A stretch of DNA of 64,000 nucleotides, from the NCBI GenBank assembly GCA_965276635.1, contig CBDIBC010000005.1:1922001-1986000 (forward strand). The letters run 5' to 3'. This DNA comes from CBDIBC01 sp965276635. GTDB taxonomy: Bacteria; Actinomycetota; Acidimicrobiia; Acidimicrobiales; Palsa-688. The translations under genes were made by a program, and so were the position numbers. The notes under the pieces are model-generated. The model did not search any database. It had not been told where the DNA came from and was given only the letters and a program-made list of their open reading frames with translations. Shown one piece after another: positions 42,946 to 48,891 of this stretch. Position 1 is the first letter of the stretch. The number at the start of each line of letters is the position of its first letter.

Positions 42946-43647
42946 ATGGTCGTGCGGGCGTCGTGGCTGTGGAACAGTGACGCCGTGCAACCGGAGGATC
43001 CGAGGGGCGCCGCCGTGGTCGTCGACCGGTGGCCGCTCATGCGCCTCGGGCTGCGGCGCGTCCTCGACTCGTTGGGGATCGCGGTCGCCGCCGAAGCCGA
43101 CCGCCCGGAGGACGGTCTGGCCCTGGCGCGCACCGCCGGAGCCCGGATGCTGGTGCTCGGCGACGCCACCCACGAGCCGATTGCCGGCCTGGTGGCGCTG
43201 GCTGCCGATCCGGGCCTGCGGGTGGTGGCCCTCGTGGCCCACGTGACCCGGGACCGACTCCAGGCCATGCTCGCCGGCGGCGTCGCCGGCGTCTGCCTGC
43301 GCTCCACCGACATGGAGGCCATCGTCGACCTGATCCTGCGGGTGCAGCGGGGCGAGCGGGCGGTGGGCCCGTCCCTCGTACCCGTTCTGGTCGGCCTGCC
43401 CGGTGAGGCTCCCCCCCCGCCCGTACCCTTCGACGCGGCCGTCGCCGGCGCCAGCGGCCTCACCCTCCGCGAGCGGGAAGTGCTGCGCGCCCTTGCATCG
43501 GGCGCCTCCAACGGGCAGATCGCCACCCAGCTTTACCTCTCGACCGCCACGGTCAAGACGCACCTGGCCAACATCTACGCCAAGCTCCAGGTGAGCAGTC
43601 GCCACCAGGCCCTCTCGCGTGCCGTGGCCCTCGGTTTGCTGTCATGA
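42946..43647 (+). CDS. NarL/LuxR-type response regulator with atypical receiver
   Basis: About 233 residues (ATG 42946; GTG 42985 also possible). The C-terminal LuxR domain is canonical: LTLREREVLRALASGASNGQI, STATVKTHLANIYAKLQVSSR. The receiver is degenerate. The acidic pair is reduced to VVVDRW, the phospho-acceptor Asp seems kept in LVLGDATHEP, and the conserved Lys is Arg (GVCLRST). Phosphorylation control is therefore doubtful, and it may respond to another signal. It diverges from the WhiG/FliA-type sigma gene, sharing a 120-base promoter region. No histidine kinase is near. Confidence 0.87.
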   Translation: MVVRASWLWNSDAVQPEDPRGAAVVVDRWPLMRLGLRRVLDSLGIAVAAEADRPEDGLALARTAGARMLVLGDATHEPIAGLVALAADPGLRVVALVAHVTRDRLQAMLAGGVAGVCLRSTDMEAIVDLILRVQRGERAVGPSLVPVLVGLPGEAPPPPVPFDAAVAGASGLTLREREVLRALASGASNGQIATQLYLSTATVKTHLANIYAKLQVSSRHQALSRAVALGLLS

Positions 43648-43671
43648 GCAGAAGGGGAAGACCCAGCCATC

Positions 43672-44217
43672 ATGGCTGAAGTCCGAACGGACCGGGCTCC
43701 CTCCTCAATTGGTGGCACTCGACGTCGATCAGAACCGGACATGGATCCCGACATCGACGGCACCGCCAGCGAGCATCTCTGTACGTCGCTCGGCCGGGAG
43801 ATCCGGTCGGTGGAAGAGCTCCTCTACCGCCTGGAGATCGAGGACCTGGTGCGTCATGTCGGCGCGCCCCGCCTCCAGGGCCGGGCCACCATCGACGTCG
43901 AGCGGGCCCTGGCTCAGGCTCGCAAAGACGAGCTGATGACGGCCGTCGAGATCCACGGCCTGGGACCGACCGACACCCACCTCGGCGGTGCCGCGGCGAT
44001 GGCGTCGCGCCTGCCCGAGCCATGGGACGGGGTGATGGCCGAGCACTGCCGCCAGCTGGAGACGGCGCTGGCCGCCATCGAGCGGGTGCTGGCCCGGGGC
44101 GCGACCCGCACCGGCGACGATTCCGTCTGGCCGCGCATCGACACGTGGCTGGCCCGCCGAACCAAGGTCGACGACCTGATCGACCTGTGCACACCGCCGC
44201 GTCCCGCCGGGAGCTGA
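43672..44217 (+). CDS. Helical protein, possible FlgN-like export chaperone
   Basis: A protein of up to 181 residues with long helices: EHLCTSLGREIRSVEELLYRLEIEDLV, RALAQARKDELMTAVEIHGLG, LPEPWDGVMAEHCRQLETALAAIERVL (each read in parts). The order of a bundle, a central Lys/Glu helix and an EPW motif recalls actinobacterial FlgN-family chaperones, and a FliA-type sigma factor is close. This is a weak pattern-based guess; no flagellar structural gene is in the window. ATG 43672 or 43741 (MDPDIDG) may be the start. Confidence 0.55.
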   Translation: MAEVRTDRAPSSIGGTRRRSEPDMDPDIDGTASEHLCTSLGREIRSVEELLYRLEIEDLVRHVGAPRLQGRATIDVERALAQARKDELMTAVEIHGLGPTDTHLGGAAAMASRLPEPWDGVMAEHCRQLETALAAIERVLARGATRTGDDSVWPRIDTWLARRTKVDDLIDLCTPPRPAGS

Positions 44218-44225
44218 CCGCCCGC

Positions 44226-44933
44226 GTGCCCGCCAAGCCGGACTCCGATGGCCAGCCGACCTCCGATAGCCAGCCATCGTCCGATGGCCAGCCGGCCTCC
44301 GATGGCCAGGCGGCCTCCGATGGCCAGGCGGAGCGAACGCTCGACGTGGGCGACGTGGATCCCGACCCCGTTGTCGCCTTCGGGAACTGGTTCGCCGAGG
44401 CGGTTGACGCGGGTGAGACCGAGCCCACCGCCATGGCCCTGGCCACCGCCACCTCCGACGGCGAGCCGGCGGTGCGGTTCGTCCTCCTGAAGCACTGGGA
44501 CGAACGGGGCTTCGTCTTCTACACCAACGACGGCAGCGCCAAGGGTCGCGACCTGGCGGCCAACCCCGTCGCCGCGCTGGCGCTGCGTTGGGCCACCTGC
44601 GATCGCCAGGTCCGTATCCGGGGCCCGGTGTCGGCGGTGGAGGATGGCGATGCCGACGCCTACTTCGCCAGCCGCTCGCGCCGGTCCCGGGTCGGGGCGT
44701 GGGCGTCCGCCCAGAGCACCGTCCTGGAGAACCGGGGCGTGCTCGAGGCGCGCATGGCCGACGCCGAGGAGCGCTTCGCCGGCGGTGACGTTCCTCGTCC
44801 TCCGTTCTGGAACGGGTGGCGGGTCGTCCCCATCACCGTCGAGCTGTGGCAGGGTCGGGTCGACCGGCTGCACGACCGGATCCGGTACCGGGGCGGCACG
44901 GGCGGGTGGGTCCGGGAGCGGCTCTCGCCTTGA
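44226..44933 (+). CDS. pdxH: Pyridoxamine 5'-phosphate oxidase
   Basis: PdxH oxidises pyridoxine or pyridoxamine 5'-phosphate to PLP with FMN and oxygen. From GTG 44226 it has 235 residues. After a 35-residue Ser-Asp-Gly-Gln repeat linker come TEPTAMALATATSDGEPAVRFVLLK, GFVFYTNDGSAKGRDLAANP, ASRSRRSRVGAWASAQS, PPFWNGWRVVPITVELWQG and RLHDRIRYR, all family signatures. The repeat linker is unusual and is encoded by an 18-bp minisatellite. It begins 8 bases after the preceding gene. Confidence 0.92.
   Translation: MPAKPDSDGQPTSDSQPSSDGQPASDGQAASDGQAERTLDVGDVDPDPVVAFGNWFAEAVDAGETEPTAMALATATSDGEPAVRFVLLKHWDERGFVFYTNDGSAKGRDLAANPVAALALRWATCDRQVRIRGPVSAVEDGDADAYFASRSRRSRVGAWASAQSTVLENRGVLEARMADAEERFAGGDVPRPPFWNGWRVVPITVELWQGRVDRLHDRIRYRGGTGGWVRERLSP
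44244..44333 (+). repeat. 18-bp in-frame tandem repeat in pdxH (5 copies)
   Basis: Units start at 44244, 44262, 44280, 44298 and 44316, near TCCGATGGCCAGCCGGCC, and encode SDGQ-(P/A)-(A/S/T) repeats at the PdxH N-terminus. The unit is a multiple of three. Confidence 0.9.
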
Positions 44934-44971
44934 GTAGCTGTCGCGGGGCCCGTCGACGGCAGAATGGGAGC

Positions 44972-45304
44972 ATGGACTCCCCTCATGACCTGGAGATCGA
45001 CCTGGCCGCCTTCGCCGGGGCGTACGAGCAGGGCGCCACCGTCCTGGACGTGCGCAACGAGGACGAGTACGTGGCCGGTCACCTACCGGGGGCGGTGCTG
45101 ATCCCCCTCGGGGAGCTGGCGGATCGGCAGGGCGAGGTCCCCGACGGCGATCCTCTCTACGTGATCTGCGCGGCGGGCGGCCGGAGCCTGACCGCCGCCG
45201 CCGCGCTGGCCGACGCCGGCTACCCGGCCCTGTCGGTGGCCGGCGGCACGAACGGCTGGATCGAGCGAGGAGGACGGGTGGTGGCCGGCCTCGGCCGAGG
45301 CTGA
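44972..45304 (+). CDS. Rhodanese-domain protein
   Basis: A single rhodanese domain of 110 residues: ATVLDVRNEDEYVAGHLPGAVLIPL, the active loop VICAAGGRS with Cys66, and LSVAGGTNGWIERGG. Such proteins carry sulfane sulfur for tRNA, cofactor or cyanide reactions. Partner unknown; it lies 38 bases after pdxH. Confidence 0.93.
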   Translation: MDSPHDLEIDLAAFAGAYEQGATVLDVRNEDEYVAGHLPGAVLIPLGELADRQGEVPDGDPLYVICAAGGRSLTAAAALADAGYPALSVAGGTNGWIERGGRVVAGLGRG

Positions 45305-45380
45305 CCGCCCGGGGGTCTCGACCGCCGGACCGTTTCGCGATAACATCCGTCGAAACCCTGCGCAGATCAGGCCCGCACCC

Positions 45381-45409
45381 TTCACGAATCGGTGAACGTC
45401 CGGTATCAT
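45381..45409 (+). promoter_or_regulatory. Sigma-70-type promoter candidate for the group 2 sigma gene
   Basis: TTCACG (45381-45386), a 17-base spacer, and TATCAT (45404-45409) resemble -35 and -10 boxes. They lie in the 198-base gap before the sigma-factor gene, about 94 bases from its start. The long leader to the GTG may carry further control. Confidence 0.45.
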
Positions 45410-45502
45410 CCAAGTCCCGGCATCCGCATCGCCCTGGCGGCGGCCGACGGGTTCCACGTGCCGCAGACGGTACGCGGTTAGAGGTCGAGAGACGAGGACG
45501 AG

Positions 45503-46438
45503 GTGCCCAACAACCACGCCGCTCAACCGGAGGAGGACTTGGTCCGCCTCTACTTGAACGACATCGGCAAGCACGCTCTGCTCACCAAGGACGACGAGGC
45601 CCGCCTGGCGCAGGCCATCGAGGCCGGTCGTGACGGGCGAGCCGAGATGGCATCGGGCAAGCCGCTCACCGCCGCCCGGAAGCGAGAGCTGCGCCGGATC
45701 GTCCGCGACGGCGACGAGGCGGCAGAGACCTTCGTCAAGGCCAACCTGCGCCTCGTCGTCTCCATCGCCAAGAAGTACCAGGCGGCCGAGCTGCCGCTGC
45801 TGGACCTGGTGCAGGAGGGCAACCTCGGTCTGATGCACGCCGTCGAGAAGTTCGACTGGCGGAAGGGCTTCAAGTTCTCCACTTATGCCACGTGGTGGAT
45901 CCGTCAGGCCATCACCAGGGGCATCGCCAACACGGGCCGCACGGTTCGCCTCCCCGTGCACGCGGGCGACCTGTTGACGCGAGTCACCAAGGCCCGTGGC
46001 CGGTTGGAGGGGCAGCTGGGTCGGCGGCCGACCGTCGCTGAGCTGGCCGTCGACCTCGAGCTGGAAGAGGAGAAGGTCACCGAGATCCTGCGCCACGCGG
46101 CCGAGCCGCTGTCGTTGTCGGAGCCCCTGCGCGAGGACGGCGACGCCGAGCTGGGCGACGTGGTCGAGGACCGCTCGGCCGTCTCCCCCTTCGACGCGGC
46201 GGCCGCCTCCCTGCTCTCCGGCGAGGTGAACAAGATGCTGATCGCCCTCGACGAGCGTGAGCGGGAGATCCTGCGCCTGCGCTTCGGCCTGGACCGGGGC
46301 GAGCCCCGCACCCTCGACGAGGTCGGCGAGCACTTCAGCCTGACCCGTGAGCGCATCCGCCAGATCGAGGCGCGTGCCATGTCGAAGCTTCGCCACCCCT
46401 CCACCGACCGGGGGGCGCGAGAGCTGCTGACCGGCTGA
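45503..46438 (+). CDS. RNA polymerase sigma-70 factor, group 1/2 (SigB/HrdB-like)
   Basis: A 311-residue sigma factor with regions 1.2 to 4: DLVRLYLNDIGKHALLTKDDEARLAQ, NLRLVVSIAKKYQ, LDLVQEGNLGLMHAVEKFDWRKGFKFSTYATWWIRQAITR (in parts), RPTVAELAVDLELEEEKV, LDEREREILRLRFGLD and RIRQIEARAMSKLRHP. It lacks the long N-terminal extension of principal sigma factors, so a SigB-like group 2 factor is likelier than RpoD. Start GTG 45503 is preceded by GACGAGGACGAGG. YjbQ follows after 10 bases. Confidence 0.93.
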   Translation: MPNNHAAQPEEDLVRLYLNDIGKHALLTKDDEARLAQAIEAGRDGRAEMASGKPLTAARKRELRRIVRDGDEAAETFVKANLRLVVSIAKKYQAAELPLLDLVQEGNLGLMHAVEKFDWRKGFKFSTYATWWIRQAITRGIANTGRTVRLPVHAGDLLTRVTKARGRLEGQLGRRPTVAELAVDLELEEEKVTEILRHAAEPLSLSEPLREDGDAELGDVVEDRSAVSPFDAAAASLLSGEVNKMLIALDEREREILRLRFGLDRGEPRTLDEVGEHFSLTRERIRQIEARAMSKLRHPSTDRGARELLTG

Positions 46439-46448
46439 CCGCCGGCTG

Positions 46449-46853
46449 TTGCGCTCCGTTGAGTTCGGGATCCGGACCGGACGCGACCAGCTCACCGACC
46501 TGACCGGCGAGGCGGCCCGCTGGCTGGTGGCCGAAGCGGTCGACGACGGACTCCTCCACGTGTTCGCACCTCATGCCACCGCCGGTCTGGCTCTGGTGGA
46601 GCTGGGTGCCGGTTCGGAACCGGATCTGGCTGACGCCCTGGCGCGCTGGCTGCCACGCGACGACCGCTACCGGCACCGTCACGGCGCGACCGGCCACGGC
46701 GCTGACCACCTGCTCCCTGCGCTGATCAGCCCGTCGATCGTCCTGCCCGTCCTGGGCGGGCGCATGGCGCTCGGGACGTGGCAGAGCCTGGTCTTGGTCG
46801 ACACCAACGCCGACAACCCGCACCGCCGGGTCCGTCTCAGCTTCCTCGGCTGA
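46449..46853 (+). CDS. YjbQ/UPF0047-family protein
   Basis: A 134-residue UPF0047 protein; members can show weak thiamine-phosphate synthase activity. It contains VFAPHATAGLALVELGAG, YRHRHGATGHGADHLLPALISPS and LGTWQSLVLVDTNADNPHRRV, with His and Glu residues that may bind metal. The start appears to be TTG 46449. Closely follows the sigma-factor gene. Confidence 0.9.
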   Translation: MRSVEFGIRTGRDQLTDLTGEAARWLVAEAVDDGLLHVFAPHATAGLALVELGAGSEPDLADALARWLPRDDRYRHRHGATGHGADHLLPALISPSIVLPVLGGRMALGTWQSLVLVDTNADNPHRRVRLSFLG

Positions 46854-46917
46854 CGCATCGGGCGTGCTGCGGCACGGCCCGCGATGGCGGCGTCGGCCCT
46901 GTCACCCTGCCGAGCCC

Positions 46918-47052
46918 CGGGCCGCCGGGGTGATCAGACGACGAGGCGGGCAACTGGTGGTCGAGTGGACCTCGATATTCGGGGTCGAGTCGACCACCAG
47001 TTGCGGTGCGGTCGCGCCGGCGGGCCGCCGGGATGATTAGACGACGAGGCGG
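46918..47052. repeat. Palindrome flanked by a 32-bp direct repeat at a gene 3' end
   Basis: 46918-46949 and 47021-47052 are direct repeats (30 of 32 identical), 103 bases apart. Between them lies a hairpin with 15-base arms (46950-46964 and 46990-47004; core CAACTGGTGGTCGA) and a small inner stem, CTCGA/TCGAG. The right copy holds the stop codon (TAA) of the lipoprotein gene; the left copy has TGA at the same place. It looks like an element insertion or tandem duplication that copied the gene end. Confidence 0.8.
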
Positions 47053-47477
47053 CCGCCGAAGCTGCGCGGCAGCTGGTCGCCCACGTAGCTGGCCAGGACC
47101 CGCAGATGCTTGGCAGTCACCAGCACCACGGCATACCGCCCACTGGCGTCAGCCCCCGCCGCGGTGACCTGGCCCGACCGGAACGAGCCCGCGAACGCCA
47201 CTGCGCACACGACCGTGTCGTTGTCGGCAGGTATCGGGGCGGCCGGTCCCATGTGCAGGCGATCGGCCGGGACCCGGTGCACGCCGAGCAGATGGGCCTT
47301 GGGATCGTGCACCGCGGCGGCCGCCGCCGGCAGCGCCCGGTAGCAGGTCGACACGGAGTGATTCGACAGCGAGGGGTGAGGCGGCCCGCACGCGGCCCCT
47401 CCGGCCACCACGGCGACGGCGGCGACGGCCAGGAGGCCCGCCGCCCGCTGGCACCGCAGACGGATCCCGATCCCCAT
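47037..47477 (-). CDS. Putative secreted lipoprotein
   Basis: A 146-residue protein with a basic N-terminus (MGIGIRLRCQR), a hydrophobic Ala/Val segment and the lipobox-like GGAAC, followed by a domain with STCYRALPAAAAAVHDPKAHL, ADNDTVVCAVAFAG, and TAKHLRVLASYVGDQLPRSFGG. Two further cysteines may pair outside the membrane. Family unknown to me. It starts 13 bases after the LPG-synthase-like gene, so they are co-transcribed. Its last codons and stop are duplicated downstream (46918-46949). Confidence 0.75.
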   Translation of the reverse strand: MGIGIRLRCQRAAGLLAVAAVAVVAGGAACGPPHPSLSNHSVSTCYRALPAAAAAVHDPKAHLLGVHRVPADRLHMGPAAPIPADNDTVVCAVAFAGSFRSGQVTAAGADASGRYAVVLVTAKHLRVLASYVGDQLPRSFGGRLVV

Positions 47478-47490
47478 CAGATGGGACCCG

Positions 47491-48660
47491 TCACGGCAGC
47501 GCCCGGTCGGGGGCGGGTGCGTCGAGCACGGTGCCCGTGGCCGGACGGGCGTTGGTGCCACTCGCGGTGGCGTCCGCATCGCTCTGCCCGGCGCGGCGGG
47601 TGATCCAGGCCAACACGCCCCAGGCACCCCACCCGGCCGGGACGACCAGCCAGAAGCTCAGGATGCGGTACACCAGCACGGCGGCGACCGTGCTGCCCTC
47701 TGCTCCCCCGAAGGTGACCAGGGCGATGGTCAGGCTGCCCTCGACCACCCCGAGACCGCCCGGGGTGACCGGCAGGTTGGTGGCCAGCTGGGCCGCCGCA
47801 TACGCCAGCAACAAGCCCCGCCAGGGCACGTCTGCCCCCACGCAGAGGAAGGCCATCGTCAGGCAGCCCAGATCGAAGACCCAGTTCCCGGCCGCGAACC
47901 CCCCGGCGACCAGCCAGTCGCGCCGCTGGGGGCTGATGGCACTCACCCGGGTGGTGGCATCGGCGACGAAGCGGCCCGGATCGCCGGCCGGCCGATGGAT
48001 CACCCGCTGGCTGACCCGCACCACGCCGGTGGCATGGGCGACGACCCAGGTCCGCCGCGACCAGGCCACGGCCAGGGCAGCCATGACCGCCAGGACGCCC
48101 AGGATCACGCCCACCAGGTCAAGTGCGCTCCCCGTGCTGGCGGCCAGGGCCAGCCCCACCGCGGCCAGCAGCGACAAGGTCATGATGGACAGCACGGTCA
48201 TGGCGACCACGACCCAGCCGGCCAGGACATCGTCGGCGCCGTAGCGCCGGTACTGGCGGAAGGCGTAGGCGACCGAGAGGACGACACCAGCAGGCAGGGA
48301 GGTCTGCATGGCATTGCCGGCCAGCGTGATGCCGGTCATCGGCGCCAGTGGCACCCGGGTCCCGCCGGCGTGGAGCAGCCGGCGCTGCATGCTGGCGAAG
48401 CACATGTACGACAGCACCTCGGCCGCCACCCCCAGGACGATCCAGCCCCAGTGCAGCCGGTCGAGGTAGGTCGTCGCCCCCTGCAGCTCGTCGGTCTTGC
48501 CTGCCACCGCCCACACCGCCACCGCCGCGACGGCCAACCCCAGGACGAACTTGGTGACGGCCCAGGCCCGGGATCGGGTGGAGGCCGGCCTGGACGCCGT
48601 CGGATCGGGAGCGGGGGTGGACACGGGCCTGGTGCATGATCGCGCTCCGCCGCCCCCCAT
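47491..48660 (-). CDS. Lysylphosphatidylglycerol synthase TM-region-like (UPF0104) protein
   Basis: A polytopic membrane protein of about 389 residues with eight or so hydrophobic segments (FVLGLAVAAVAVWAVAG, WIVLGVAAEVLSYMCFASM, VVVAMTVLSIMTLSLLAAVG) and the family features ITLAGNAMQTSLPAG, YRRYGADDVLAGW and NLPVTPGGLGVVEGSLTIAL. MprF-like TM proteins without the synthase domain act as lipid flippases or glycolipid transporters. The exact substrate is unknown. Start ATG 48660 follows a 231-base gap full of repeats. Confidence 0.88.
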   Translation of the reverse strand: MGGGGARSCTRPVSTPAPDPTASRPASTRSRAWAVTKFVLGLAVAAVAVWAVAGKTDELQGATTYLDRLHWGWIVLGVAAEVLSYMCFASMQRRLLHAGGTRVPLAPMTGITLAGNAMQTSLPAGVVLSVAYAFRQYRRYGADDVLAGWVVVAMTVLSIMTLSLLAAVGLALAASTGSALDLVGVILGVLAVMAALAVAWSRRTWVVAHATGVVRVSQRVIHRPAGDPGRFVADATTRVSAISPQRRDWLVAGGFAAGNWVFDLGCLTMAFLCVGADVPWRGLLLAYAAAQLATNLPVTPGGLGVVEGSLTIALVTFGGAEGSTVAAVLVYRILSFWLVVPAGWGAWGVLAWITRRAGQSDADATASGTNARPATGTVLDAPAPDRALP

Positions 48661-48701
48661 GCGGACGCGCTCGGCGTGGGGCGCTGGCCGCAGGATCTGG
48701 C

Positions 48702-48799
48702 GGGGGAGGGGTGCCGGTGGGTGAGGGGTGCCGGCGGGTGAGGGGTGCCGGCGGGTGAGGGGTGCCGGCGGGTGAGGGGTGCCGGCGGGTGAGGGGTGC
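48702..48799 (+). repeat. 17-bp minisatellite (about 5.8 copies)
   Basis: GGGTGAGGGGTGCCGGC is repeated from 48719 in four full copies, with a degenerate copy at 48702-48718 and a partial one at 48787-48799. It sits upstream of the LPG-synthase-like gene and ends just before the second palindromic element. Confidence 0.93.
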
Positions 48800-48807
48800 T
48801 GCATTCT

Positions 48808-48851
48808 GGTGTCAACGAACCAGCGCTGGTGCAAGTTTGTTGACCCCAAAA
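48808..48851. repeat. Palindromic intergenic element, copy 2
   Basis: GGTGTCAACGAAC (48808-48820) pairs with the complement of GTTTGTTGACCCC (11 of 13), around AGCGCTGGTGCAA. Bases 48818-48851 match 5171-5204 at 29 of 34 positions. This copy lies 41 bases from the relaxase stop, at the edge of the conjugation module, and is preceded by a 17-bp minisatellite as copy 1 is. Confidence 0.75.
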
Positions 48852-48856
48852 TGGCG

Positions 48857-48887
48857 CCGACCGACCGACCGACCGACCGACCGACCG
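48857..48887 (+). repeat. (CCGA)n tetranucleotide microsatellite
   Basis: Seven perfect CCGA units followed by CCG, between the palindromic element and the relaxase stop codon. Such a run is prone to slippage. Confidence 0.95.
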
Positions 48888-48891
48888 GCTT

